From Panaeolus papilionaceus (lineage: Eukaryota; Basidiomycota; Agaricomycetes; Agaricales): a stretch of DNA of 64,000 nt. Position 1 is the stretch's first letter. Each line of letters opens with the position of its first letter. A model generated the notes under the pieces. The model did not search any database and was not told the DNA's origin. It saw nothing but the letters and a program-made list of their open reading frames with translations. This document shows, piece by piece, positions 1 to 11,316 of this stretch. Location: assembly GCA_015501605.1 (NCBI GenBank), contig JADNRZ010000008.1:1612001-1676000 (forward strand), given 5' to 3'. Both the position numbers and the translations under genes were made by a program.

Positions 1-548
1 GTCCCTACCTCAACGATTCTTTGAATAAAGAATCACTAGCAGCTGTGAATACCACGATTTATTGTTATCGAGGAGGACTTAGAGATGTGGCATGGTTTGA
101 CGAAGATCCAAGTGCGTTTGGTCCATATCTCTTCCCTCCTTGTTCCTAATGAGAAACATTCTGAAAAGATATGTTCCATTCCCTCTGCACCGTAAAGGCA
201 GACGTAACGAATCTGGTTAAAGCCCTGAAGCCTATCACATATGAGGGCTCAGGAGACGGATCGTTGCAGTATTATGAAGTAAACTACGACATAGTCATAA
301 CCTTTGGTAAAACTGAATTTTCGGCCCACGTCGAATGGATGGAAAAGGTACTTGTCTTTGGGATTCTTAACTCTCTGAATCATCGCTCACTGGTCACCTC
401 TCTTTTGAAATTCTAGGGCGTCAAAAGATCGTGAGTACTCATTTTAGTTGAATCGTTGAGCGGGCTCTGAATCATTTTTAACACTGCCAGGAGCCCCGCA
501 AAGCTAATTTACGACGCAGATGCAGCTATACCATCCGCCGCATATTAG
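1..548 (+). CDS. Hsp70-12 (HSPA12)-like protein, 3' end only
   Basis: C-terminal part of an Hsp70-family ATPase of the fungal HSPA12-like type; the 5' part lies left of the window. Four exons fit: <1-111, 169-347, a 14-nt microexon at 417-430, and 491-548, with GT-AG junctions at the same places as in the complete paralogues downstream. The segment shows the family landmarks CYRGGLRDVAWFDEDP, then FHSLCTVKAD, then FGKTEFSAHVEWMEK, then the C-terminal signature PAKLIYDADAAIP, ending at TAG 546-548. The ATP-binding domain is not visible, so activity cannot be judged. If it follows the pattern of the others, its coiled-coil partner would lie divergently upstream, outside the window. Identity rests on alignment with the intact copy at 5600-8135 and is firm. 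Confidence 0.85.
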
Positions 549-1314
549 ATTAATCGTTCGTTCGGTGGGCCCCTATGCTCCACCTTATTTTAGTGTACTT
601 ACCCATAACCTTCTCTGCGCCTGCACAAGCTCAATTCTGTGCACCATCTGCACAGAGTCATGCCTTCTTGATATTGCATAATCCACTACTAATTACTCTT
701 ACTGTTACACTTTTCCATCTTTTTATATCTCGTCCTTCAGCATAGCTACAAATTTGTTGATCCAGTTGGTATCGCCATAAGGGCAGATCTAGAGCGCGAC
801 GCGTTGTGATTGCTTGAGGGGAGAAGGGAAAGATGTAAAGTCACAACGTGTCACACGCGCGTTTCTTTCTCCAACCACCACCCCCCTGCACCTTCAAAAA
901 TGGCAATCATATCTAAGATCTTCGTAGTATCGCTTGAACTCGATATCAAGCTGAAAATTTGAAATGTAAGTATTGATATAAATATTTCTAGGAAAAGTCA
1001 AGTGTACGCCCAACCCGGACGGGTTGCACGTCAGGTTAGGTGCGGGTACGGGTACAGGTTGGCTTCGGCGTGTTGTGCGCAGAGAGTGAAAACGAATAGA
1101 GTTGTTATTCCTACCTACCACCTCTCGAGGCGCTTATATACATGTAGGTACTATTTATCTAAAATATTCTATGGGTACGAAGTAATACAAGAGTGAGCGC
1201 TAAGACGACGAGTGCAAATGATTTAATGTCAATTGTTGGTCGAAATAAAGTTTGTCGTCGTCACCCCAAGGCGAATTGCTATTATGCAACTTGAAAGGGG
1301 TTAATTAAACAAGA
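549..1314. other. intergenic, no gene seen
   Basis: Convergent intergenic space between the Hsp70-like 3' end and the PD-(D/E)XK-like gene. Short ORFs here show no family features and no homology to anything else in the window. Confidence 0.5.
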
Positions 1315-2822
1315 TCAATCAGGGACATATTTTGGTAGATTACATACCCAATGAGATAGAACCGAGTAAACCATGGAGACCTTGCTTTGTACAAGGGCTT
1401 CAATATTACCCAACACAAGAATCTTAGACTGCCAGAACATCCCGCCTTTAGCACCTTGATCTCCTTCCACACTGTTGAGTGTAAGAATGAGAAAGCACCA
1501 TGCAATTCCATTGGTTATAGCCCCACGAATGGTCTGCTTTCTGGAGGACAATTAAGCACCCAGCATCGAGTAAGAGTCCTGCGCTTAAATTACGCTCACC
1601 TTGATTGTCTTGCACAAGCATACATCTCAGCAATTACCTGAGGAATATGCTTTTCGAGATGTTTTTTGGGTCCTTTGGCTTCGGACACAAAGAGGTATGA
1701 GTGCCTGCATTCTGTGAGTGCTAGTTTTTTTTTGCGGAACTTGTCTGCAAATAGATAACAACTCATAAATACTGCTCTTGACGAAACAAAAAAAAAAAAA
1801 AAATTGTACGTACAAGCGTCTTTCTTTGATGTGATTATGACCGCCCAGTCGACACGGCCATGCAAACTGTGTGTGCTTGTGTCTGACAAAGGGACAGGTG
1901 GCACAAATTGCTCAGGCCTTAAAACCATAGTATGATCGGGAGGAACTAAGGTAGAAATGTGTCGGAAATATGTATCAATCCATATTCTCACTACTGCCTC
2001 ATTCTAGAGTGAAAATGAAATCGCTGTTGTAGAAGATATAGTAACATCATGACTTACATGCAGTGGGTAGAGCAATTGGGTTTTTTGAATGTTCTGGAAG
2101 AAATCATCCTCAGAAGGGGTAGTTGTGGCCGTAGTTGTATCTATGGGTTTATTCAATAGAAATCCTTCACGCAGGATTCCCATCTTGATCAAGTCGCTTT
2201 CCGTCACGCTAGAAAATGCGTGGTCCTGTCTTAAATGTCAGATGGAATGCAAACATTGTCAATTTTACTTGCCTCTTTGAACTTGAACCATCCACGAATA
2301 TTTCCAATAAAGCGATGCATCTTGTCAGAGCTGTAGAACAAGAGAATAGGTTTTTGCGCAGACAGTTGGAAAAATATACGACATACACTGAATAGCGAGA
2401 TGATAAAAAGCACCTCGCTGTATGCGTGAGTTCGAGAATATGCAACTTGGTAATGGAGTAAGGTATGTAGCTAAGTCACCAACAGTTATATATAAGTGTG
2501 ATATTGTGAAAGGACGACGTCCTTACACTAGTATGGTTGAGCTCTTGATTTTCAGACATTCATTCCTCGTATTTAATCCAACCCACAAGTGCAGAGCTTT
2601 CAAATTCTGTGCACCAATTTCCTCAGCATCCACTCGTCGTTCTTTATTTGCTAGTGGAGATGGTTCATTAGAGATATCATATGAAGAAAGAGGGCAACAC
2701 AACATACCACTGGCGGTGCCTCCACTTGTCCCCGTTAGGGTTTCTGGGTAGTCCTCTCCCAAAGCGCGTTTAGATTTCGCTGCTGGAAGGGTCGTCTTCC
2801 ATGTTGGAGCTTTCTCGGCCAT
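1315..2822 (-). CDS. PD-(D/E)XK nuclease-like fungal protein
   Basis: Spliced gene, paralogue of the one at 27279-28415. The last two exons are clear: one carries IPQVIAEMYACARQS, and after an intron the next carries TIRGAITNGIAWCFLILTLN and ends at 1315. Upstream exons include VTESDLIKMGILREGF and NEAVVRIWIDTYFRHISTLVP, which align with the paralogue. The middle shows RVDWAVIIT, later YLFVSEAKG, and then a helix with Q...E. This order of Asp, Glu-x-Lys and Gln is what a PD-(D/E)XK nuclease fold shows, so a nuclease-like domain is my inference, not a recognised family. The first exons (ATG at 2822, MAEKAPTWKTTLP, with a good 57-nt intron at about 2642-2698) do not align with the paralogue, so the start is uncertain. 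No transposon ends were seen around it. Confidence 0.55.
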
Positions 2823-3464
2823 TGTAACCACGAGATTTTGTGTCTAAATTTCAGAGCAAAAATTTAGATGTAGGTGAAATGAAGAAGAGAGGTACGGATA
2901 AAAATTTTGCGGTGGCTTACCTTTTAGTTTGAGGAAGAACAATGCACACACGTTGTTGTCATTGCAAATGTTCAAACCACACCCTGGCCAGAATGGTCGG
3001 GACCACACATTGATAGCCCCTAGTGAGGCCTCAGTGACATCGGGTAAAGTGAGAGTCGGACAAGATTTTGAACATAGTTAACAGATAAGAGGTGTATTGT
3101 ATTTTTTCATTTTGGCCTTGGGGTTATACGTAGGATGTTATTGGTCAACGATGATAATAGGGGCTAGTGGCACTCGTCGGAAATTTCCGGCAGTTGAGGC
3201 GCTCAACATCTTTTCACATGGCACATGCTCTCAGCTGCGAACTGGTGAAGTGAACTAAACCCTGACAAAACCTCGACGTGCAGCCCGACGACCTTGATAT
3301 TCTGTTAGGTCTCTTCATTTTTTTCGTGCTATGGAGCTTGCGCGTGGAATAACACGGTACGACTGTCAGTCATAAATAGGCCACTTCCGATTCACAAAAT
3401 AATTAATTCAGATTAAAAAAAGAATAAATCCATCATTTTAGTCCGAATAACTACGTGTAGACAA
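2823..3464. other. intergenic; holds the 3' flank of the segmental duplication
   Basis: No gene. From about 3075 to 3464 the sequence is a diverged inverted match to 32627-33040, i.e. the 3' flank of the duplicated coiled-coil gene. A recognisable matching block is around 3165-3195 (GGAAATTTCC and its surroundings). Confidence 0.7.
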
Positions 3465-5050
3465 CTACGCCATGTGTGCCAGCGCTGAAGCGAGGACAAC
3501 TTTGGGTTTCAGCAACGTCACATCCTGCTGGGAGCGAAGCTGGGGATTATCGGCCGACTTTATTGTGGATTTCTTGACCCCGATGGCTACTGGGCAAAGG
3601 ACTGGCTCTTCGTCTGGCTTTAAAGGGGCTGCTGCGCCAGCTAAATCCTCGTCTTCCATGTAATAATCCTCCATGTTACCCCGATCAAACCTGGCACCTG
3701 GCTCTCCATGAACAAGTTCGATATCCGAAGATATGACCCCTTCTTTCACCGCTGCTCGTATCTGCTTCCAAATTTTCTCGATGACAGAAATGGACTCGCG
3801 AATGGTCGTGGCACTTTTTGAGGTTGGCAGGTTCTGAGAGCACCCAGCCATCCTCAAAATACCGAAGATGGAATACAGGACGAATGAACCATATGTCTCC
3901 TTCTTGAACTTGGCTAAATTCTCGACGGTGATAGCTCTCCAGCGAGCAGCGACTGCTTGTGTCTCTTTGGGATTGTGTCAGAACGGCCATGTACTCTGTG
4001 AGCCAATGCAAGACTAACCTTTTCCCCGCACGTGTTTGTATAACGTCGCCAGCTCACTACCCATGTTGTTATCACAGAAGCTATTAACCATGTACGAAGA
4101 CCACCACACTAGGAGTGCTTGAAGAGCGAGTTGAAGGGGGAACGGGTCTCGACGATTGTCAGGGCCCCGTTCCCCGATGAAGTCGAGTAACTCCCTCCCG
4201 ACTCGCGCCTCGATGAGAGAAAAAGTGTCGTGGTTTAAGCATTGCTGCCAGGTGAGCTCCTCTACGCGCTCATATGAAAGGTCTTCCACTAACCCCGATA
4301 TATAGGCTGATGTTTGGAAGATTTCTGCGTTTAACGACGCAACGAGCTTGAGCACGTCAGCTTCAGAGCATGTGTCAGCCGTGGCCAAAAACACTTGGAC
4401 GCTTTTCAACTCCTGTTTCCTGGCATCCCCCAAAATCTGCAACTGCAACCTCTGCTCCTCCCCTTCCCGCACCTCATCCTTCAAGTGACACACCTCCGCT
4501 TCCAAACCCTTATTCTTGTCTTCCAGATCTCGGCAGCGCTTCTGAACGCGATTCGCTTCTTCTGAAATGATGGTACTGGCTTGTTGAATCGTTGAGACTT
4601 GGGCTTTCAGCGCTTCAGACGTCCTTCTCTCCTCTCTTAGGGCCCTTTCTAGAGTGCTGAGTCTGTCTTCGTAGCCGACGATTCGTTTCTTCAGGGATTC
4701 GTTGTCTTTCGCAATGCTGTTTTTCTCTGCCAATGTCCTCTCGAGATCCCTCTCCAAAATGCGTCTTTCAATCCTCCAATCTTCCTCCCTATTTTCATGG
4801 GACGGTGGAGCATGGGTCTTCGACGGAGTAGACCCTGCGTCTGTAGCCTGTGCTCTGGATCGGGTAGTGGGGATGGGGATGAAACTGACATGGGATGCGA
4901 CGTTGGGCTGTGATCTAATAGATGGTGGAGAGCTGTGTTTCGCCATGGAAGTCCTCGTAGCAATTGCATACGTCCGTGTTGTGTTGCTTCCAGCAGGACT
5001 CGTATTCGAGGAGGCCGTACTTGGAGGCCGTTCTGAAGGAGTGCGATGCT
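3075..5050 (-). repeat. segmental duplication, copy 1 (inverted relative to 31041-33040)
   Basis: About 2 kb that reappears in opposite orientation at 31041-33040. It takes in most of the coiled-coil gene (from about codon 103 to the stop), its single intron, and several hundred bases of 3' flank. The upstream breakpoint is sharp: similarity stops at 5050 (31041 in the other copy). Coding parts are nearly identical, while the 3' flank has many substitutions and indels. Confidence 0.9.
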
Positions 5051-5357
5051 CACCCGCAGAAGAAGCGGGCATGATGGCTTTAACGGAGGTCGAGGACCTA
5101 GAATCCGATGTCCCCTTGGATTGTGCACGACGTTGAGACTCTATGGCGACCTTCGCGGGGAGCGAGAAGGAAGCCAGCATCGAACTGGACGAATTGCCTG
5201 GTGCGTTCAAGAAAGCTGCACGCGCTTGCTGGCCATCCTGGCCTACGACTGGTGGGCTGTGAAGGGGCATGGAATCAGAGTTAGAGCGAAGGGGTGCTCG
5301 GCGGGGTCGATCATGGCTTTGAGGGTACGGATTTGCGTAGGGACGCTTGGTGGGCAT
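3465..5357 (-). CDS. coiled-coil protein, divergent partner of Hsp70-12-like gene (pair 1)
   Basis: Two exons, 5357-4019 and 3964-3465, joined across a 54-nt intron, giving 612 aa. Residues 1 to about 190 are Ser/Pro/Thr-rich and probably disordered. About 190-320 is a charged heptad-rich coiled coil. Then comes the family core FLATADTCSEADVLKLV..LNAEIFQTSAYI..LVEDL, then DPFPLQLALQALLVWW. After the intron the C-terminal domain begins ETQAVAARWRAIT and ends VLCPVAIGVKKST..LLKPKVVLASALA. The same order recurs in the genes at 14045, 19736, 24936 and 61715 and in the truncated copy at 31145. No signal peptide or membrane segment. The ATG at 5357 lies 242 bp from the oppositely transcribed Hsp70-like start. 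I do not recognise a named domain; a chaperone adaptor or client role is inferred from the pairing only. Confidence 0.85.
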
Positions 5358-5599
5358 GTTTTAGGGTTTACAAGATGCTTGTTAGATGGAAAGAGGTTCG
5401 TGGATTTACATTCTGTCGTCGATTATAGGTCTTAGAATTCTAGTTGCCGCAGCGGCAACACACCCTCATGCTGAACCAACGTGTCGTACACATGTTGACA
5501 TGGTGAGTATTAAATAAACATATGTCGATAAAGACGTGCTACCTCTTTCCAACTTTCATTGAAGTACCTTCTTTTGCTACTACAACGACCACAGCGACA
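5358..5599. promoter_or_regulatory. bidirectional promoter, pair 1
   Basis: 242 bp between the start codons of the coiled-coil gene (-) and the Hsp70-like gene (+); it must hold both promoters and both 5' UTRs. No perfect TTCnnGAA heat-shock dyad is visible; TTC and GAA occur three bases apart at about 5557-5566, which is not consensus. Confidence 0.6.
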
Positions 5600-8135
5600 A
5601 TGTCGACATCTTCGAGGTTACCTTATTCTGGTGCTCAACGAAAGCTCGTTCTCGCGTTTGATGTTGGAACAACCTTCAGTGGCATTTCATACGCGTATGT
5701 CCTCTTCCTTTCACGTAGCTCGTGTCTTTGGTGTGCCTGACGCTTCTCAGTATCCTGGATCCAGGAGAAATCCCTGAAATATGTGGAGTCACACAGTAGG
5801 ATTTGGACTTTGACTTGCCATATACGATGCTGAGATAATTTAGATTCCCTGCCCAGAAAAATGTCGGGGCAGACTGCAAGATTCCAACTGTCCTTTATTA
5901 CGACCTAAAGGGCAATATGCGAGCGGCAGGTGCTGAAGCGTGTGATGAAGGGATTGCAGATGAAGTGGAAGAGCAAGGATGGGTGAAGGCTGAATGGTGC
6001 GTCCCTAGACACCCGATTCCTAGACAACTCTAACCTAGGCATTATCTTTGCGGAACAGGTTCAAACTCCACCTCCGTCCGAAGACGAAGGCCACAGCTCA
6101 TCTGAACGAGAAGATTCCCCCACTCCCTCGGGGTAAGGCAGCTGTCGACGTATTCTCCGATTTCTTGAGATATCTGCACAAATGTGCTCGTACATATATT
6201 GAGGAGAGGCATCCCAAAGGCAGTGATCTTTGGAAGGCCCTTGAACCAACAGCGGAATACGTCCTCACGCATCCAAATGGCTGGGAAGGCGGGCAGCAGA
6301 ACCTCATGAGGCGTGCGGCGATTAATGCTGAACTCATCACAGACGACACTGAAGGCCGCAGTCGCCTCTCCTTCCTCACGGAGGGTGAAGCGAGTCTTCA
6401 CTTTTGCGTGCAGAGCGGGTTGACGGCCGAGGCGAACAAGGTGTGTTGTATATCAACATCATCTTCAACATTACTTTCTGACAATCTGCAAATCTTCAGA
6501 GCGGAAAAGGGGTCCTCATCATTGATGCGGGAGGAGGAACCATCGACATCAGCGCTTACAAGCAATCCCAGGGAGGCGGATACGAAGAGATTGCAGCTCC
6601 TCAGTGTCAGTCATTTCCGATATATATTGGAGGTATTTTTGCTTACAAAATCGTCCCTAGGCCATCTTCAAGGGTCGGTGATGGTCACTACCCGCATGAG
6701 GACTTTCCTTGAGAGTAAGTCATTACGGTTCTGATTAAGCATGGTATCTCACATCAACGACTCCCAGCTTACCTTCAAGGCTCAAAATATTCTGGGGCGG
6801 TAGAGCACATCACGAAGTGTTTTGACCAGAGTACAAAACTAGTGTTCAGGAACAAGGAGGATTGGCAGTACATCAAATTCGGGATGCCCAACGACCGCGA
6901 ATCTCGTCTGAACATTCGGCATGGGCAGCTCAAATTACCGGGGTAATGTCACCTTTATTAAACATGCGTATGTTGATGCTCATAATTGTTCTTCGCAGGA
7001 CTGATGTCGCAGGTTTCTTTGACCCTGCTATCAATTGTATCACGCAATCTATCGAGGAACAGAAAAAATCAGCCTCAACACCCATCGCAGTAAGCAAAGT
7101 CCCCCGGCCGCCAGGCACTGTCGCTCACGATTATGACCATAGTCTATCTTCCTCGTTGGAGGATTTGCCGCAAATGACTGGCTGTTTAGACAGCTAAAGA
7201 ACAAATATTCTTCTGAGGGGATAGACGTCTCACGACCAGATAGACTCGTGTAAGCCGGTTCACACTAGCCTTGGCCAATCTCTGACTAAGTATTGTACAG
7301 GAACAAAGCGGTCGCAAACGGCGCTATCTCATTTTATTTAGACCATTTAGTGAGCACCAGAATCGCCAAATTTGACTATGGTACACAGGCATGCGTCGCA
7401 TTTCGCCCAGACGATCCTGACCACCAACAACGCTCCAAAAACACATTCGTCGGGGCGTCAGGACGAACATGGATCAAGGGTTTGTTCAGCTCTATCTTGC
7501 CAAAAGTAAATTTCATTTGTATGCATTTAAATGTTCCAGCTCGTTGATATCGTTCACCAGGATACCAAAGTGAAGGAATCAGAACAATTTCGATCTCACT
7601 TCTTCCAGGAAGCTGTCTCTCAGCACTCCCTGGGTACCATCGTTGCTCCGATTACTTGCTACCGGGGTAAAATTCAGAAGCCCAAGTGGATGGACGAAGA
7701 TTCAAGCAAGTGTTTTCTTCTCCAGTCTCTCTCATTATGCTCATGCATCTAATTGCTCAACGTGTCTTGTAGGCATGTATCACACTCTATGCTACGTCGA
7801 GGCGGACACATCTGTTTTATGTAGATCGCTGACCCCGCAGCTCATGCCCAACAAGAAGACGCCTTTGCCTTATTACGAGATCAAGTTTGATATCGTTCTA
7901 TCCTTTGGTTTGACCGAGTTCAAGGCACATATCGCATGGATGGAAGATGTACGTGTATTTCATCGCTTCAGCTCAGTGGTCTGACATGGCTTCTCGTGAT
8001 CACAGGGTGTTGAGAGAACGTGCGTCTTTGACTGTACCGCCCTTTAAACTGAAAACTGAGTTTCACTCTAGGAGCCCAGCGGAATTTGTCTACGACACAG
8101 ACGCAGTGATCCCACATGCGATGGAGATCGATTAG
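5600..8135 (+). CDS. Hsp70-12 (HSPA12)-like ATPase, intact (pair 1)
   Basis: Complete copy of about 600 aa in 14 exons. Start ATG 5600 (MSTSSRLPYSG) is followed by the phosphate-1 loop FDVGTTFSGISYA; the upstream in-frame ATG at 5522 is less likely because the paralogues also start just before this loop. Phosphate-2 is IDAGGGTIDISAY and the adenosine motif is IFLVGGFAANDWLF, so the actin-fold ATPase core is complete. Family landmarks FPAQKNVGADCKIPT, THPNGWEGGQQN and FLTEGEASLHFC are present. It lacks the classic Hsp70 substrate domain and EEVD tail, as HSPA12-type proteins do. The intron at 7706-7772 has a GC donor (GCAAGT). Microexon 8006-8019 and the tail PAEFVYDTDAVIP match the other copies. 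Probably cytosolic: no signal peptide. Closest relatives in the window are the genes at 11317 and 16550. Confidence 0.92.
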
Positions 8136-8366
8136 TGCTTGCATGCATCATCACCCTGATACACCCTGAAGACATATTTGTCGCAGGCTAACAAAATGTC
8201 TTGATAAGTAGATAGGCGACACTCAATTAAATATTATTATCGTACGTCGATTCATATGCACAAATTGGTGATATGTCCTTGCAAGCGCAAACTCTGATAG
8301 AGCGACAACGAGGATGTGTTTGCTCCAAGTATGGTACATATATACACATTGAACATGTTGCATGAA

Positions 8367-9970
8367 CTATAGTCGAAGAGTAAGCCGTCCATTACTTGTC
8401 TTCAAAAACGCTGTTCCCTCAACATCATGGTTGTCCGACCAGTATGCAGAGCCATATACATTCCTATTCTTGGTTTGGACCACAGACACGTTGCGTTTCC
8501 TGTTCTTGCCAGAAGGATCTGAAACCGAATGATCGACCTCAACACTGCCTTGGGCATTAGTCGTGTGACCTTCAAATTTGCCCTCAAAGGCAGGGTTGAG
8601 CGACAGCCTGGCCTGGCCGTTTGTCGTTGTGCCTTTGAAGCGAAGGACAGAGTCGAGTGGTTGTACAGGGAACTGAACGTCAAGCTTGCTGTTGGTGGTT
8701 GACGCTGTGACGTCAAATTCACCGCCTTTTTTGCTGTCGGAGGTCAAACTGAAGGCAGCTTGCAAATCACTGAGGAAAAAATCAGGTTAGGTGAATTGAA
8801 CATGGGGGATGGTTGCGAACTAACCCGTTCGAAGAAGTCACGACGACCTTCGGAGTAACTGATTTTGTAGCAATAGCACCAACGTTTACATTGACCCTGC
8901 CATTTGTGCTCTTGATTGTTAAAGAGTTTGTGGTATGGAAGGCGCCTTTGATTGGACCGTTGGTTGTACGAATATCCCCCTTCGTGGACACGATGTCCTA
9001 AACGAATCGATCAGACAAAATGTTGAAACTACAACAATGTGAACGTACATCTGTTTCAATGCCGCCATTGGTACCCTGCAAGTCGATGGTGTCAAATACG
9101 TAGTTACGGAGCGTCTCGACGCGGTGGTTGGTGTTGTGCAGCTCACTTTCAAACTTCTTGATGACGCGTTGAGAGCGAGAAGGCGGCAAAGAAATTGTGA
9201 TGTCAAACAACAGCCGGGCATCTCTTGGTCGACTTGATCTAAAATGAGGAGTCTTATATTGCGACATGTTAGTAATGATAATAGAAAGAGGCAGTTTAAT
9301 ACTCACGAAAATTCCAATACCGTTTTCATTGGGCCCCCGAGTAGTTTGACAGACTTTGGCATAGTCTCTTACCCAGTCGTGGCGGTAATGAATCACAACT
9401 TTAACGTGAACTTGGTCCTCCTTGAGTTGATTGTCCGTCTTAATCGTCACAGTTCCACCTGAAAGATCACCACGCTCAATGAAAAATAGCGTGTCGGAAC
9501 TAAGAGGTAGATCGAAGTGAGTTTCCGCCGTGTGAGGCAAATCCGACAAGGGATTGGTGTGGATGTTGGACCATTGATCACCTTCGGTGCAATGGTTAAG
9601 ATCCACATTATCCGGGATGGGATAGTCCTCTGGATTAGCTCTCTAATGATTTGTTGATCAGCGGGTATCGATCTCAATAAGGGTAAAATGAACGAACCCA
9701 TTGCCCGTCGTCTCCACCGCCGCTGGACCAGCGGAAGGTACCAACTAAAAAGATAAAGAAGATTCCAGCAAATACCAAAAGTCGACGACGACGCCTACGA
9801 TGTTCGTCTTCACGAAGAAACACCACATTTGTGCCTGCAGGACCGGCGGCTGGATAAAAGTAAGCTGAACCATACGCCGGAGGTGCCTGGTATAGCGGTT
9901 GCGATTGCTGGTTATTATTGGCCATTGCAGGCTGGGTCTTTTGCTGCTCAGTCGAGTTTTCAAAAATCAT
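8367..9970 (-). CDS. single-pass membrane protein with repetitive beta-rich ectodomain
   Basis: Five-exon gene from ATG 9970, the first ATG after an upstream non-ATG stretch. The N-terminal ~65 residues are Gln/Pro/Tyr-rich (QPLYQAPPAYGSAYFYPAA), then an Arg cluster (HRRRRRR) sits just before one hydrophobic segment (LLVFAGIFFIFLVGTF). This predicts a type II protein with a short cytosolic tail. The rest is beta-rich with recurring Thr/Asn/Gly steps (QGTNGGIETD, RTTNGPIKGAFHTTN, KSTNGRV, TTTNGQARL, HTTNAQGSV), as in the adhesin-like DUF4097/DUF7330-type proteins common in Agaricomycetes. That family call is from memory of the pattern. Junctions used: W|RANPED, IF|TPHF, ETD|DIV, SNG|DLQ; all are GT-AG. 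It is convergent with the upstream Hsp70-like gene. Function unknown. Confidence 0.75.
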
Positions 9971-11316
9971 CGAGGTGTGACAGAGAGAAAAGGGCAATAC
10001 GACAACCGATTAGACAGCTGAACGTCCCTGCCTTATAAGAATGCAAATTCTCTTCCGTAGTTAAGGTTTGTAATGAATTATGCCCTGTGGTGCTGCGACG
10101 ATTCTCTTGCCCCAAGGCAGACCATGTGGCTGCCCAATGCCGACGCCTCATGAGGTCTTGATTGGTTCCCATCTCCACGCAGCCGTGACCAGGTGAAATT
10201 TTTACTAAGCCCAGTCTTGAATTCCCCTGCTATGAATATCGGCTGCCTTTAAATTTTGGACATACACAAGTATGTTACAACGTCGGATTTGTGAGGGCTT
10301 GCACTGGACTGTCCTGCATCTGAAAAACTCGTCAATACCAATATTTCGACGGCTGCGTCCTGCTCTGTGTGTATCCCGATAGTCTCGCGGATTATGCCAC
10401 TTAAAACCGCCATAAGAAGCCGTGCAAAGTCTCGACACTTACTATTTCGCCTTCTAAATATAGGGTGCTGCTAAAAACATTCAAGGTGAGGAAAATAACG
10501 GCCCTTTCATGTTCAAACTAAGGATATCGCCATGATTCTTGAGCTCCCTATGAATCTTTGGCTGCGCAATTGTGCAATGCACAGTCCAGTGCTTTTTTCG
10601 GATGGAGCACACATTTTATACAGCAAGTTCAGCGAAGCCAAGCCAGTGGCTCGTGGACGAAAGGTGGAAATGGACTGGGGTGAATGAAACAGGGGGCGAT
10701 GGGGATTTCAGGTGGTCGATTTGAATTGCAATCATCAAAGCCATAGACAAATAGGTAATCACAACGCGTCGCGCTATGCCCCTATCACTGTGACTAACGT
10801 CGTATATTTCAGTGAAAGAATTGTCATTGGTAACGTCCCATATCTAATACAATTGACCGAAAAAGGCTCAAGAGTATCACGGGGGACAATCTGATGTCCG
10901 CTTGCAGGCTGTCTTAGTGATGGCTCTCGTGCGTCCGTTGGATGTCCATTGACCGTCCGTTGTCAAATTTTAAACTCAGATTTGCCTGGGGTTGGTTCCT
11001 CACTGAGCCTTTCTGCCTCATGCCCAGTCTGAGTTTGAAATCGGTAATGGGACGGTCAATGGACTCTCTCGAGCCATCACCAAAGTTTTGCGCAACCGGA
11101 CATCAAATTGTCCCCCGTGTATAGCAGCTTTAGCTACCACCATAAGCTTGGCGTAATAATAAAGATACCGCCTTGCGGTGAGGTCTGATATTCTGGATCT
11201 CGAAAAACAAAAATATACATGAAGATGTTTCACTAACTCGTGCATGAATCCAACGCCAACATTCAAACCCCGTCATACAAACTCGATTATTTCCGCAATT
11301 CTGTCCAGTGAGGTCC
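9971..11316. other. intergenic, contains a MITE-like element
   Basis: No gene supported. Besides the foldback element at 10878-11119 I see only short, family-less ORFs. Confidence 0.55.
10878..11119. mobile_element. MITE-like foldback element
   Basis: 242-bp element with two long, imperfect inverted arms: 10878-10983 and 11026-11119. Both arms start CACGGGGGACAAT (read inward) and go on with matching blocks GATGTCC, GTGATGGCTC, TCCATTGACCGTCC and AAACTCAGA. The left arm has about 13 extra bases in the middle. TAT flanks both ends, a possible target-site duplication (TA or TAT). No coding capacity, so it is a non-autonomous DNA element; superfamily not assigned. Confidence 0.75.

Noticed and set aside
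4702..5136. Long ORFs antisense to the pair-1 coiled-coil gene
   Set aside because: Shadow frames; the minus-strand frame has paralogues, conserved motifs and an intron.
5425..5445. GAATTC palindrome in the pair-1 promoter as a heat-shock element
   Set aside because: GAA and TTC abut with no two-base gap, so it does not fit the nGAAnnTTCn rule.
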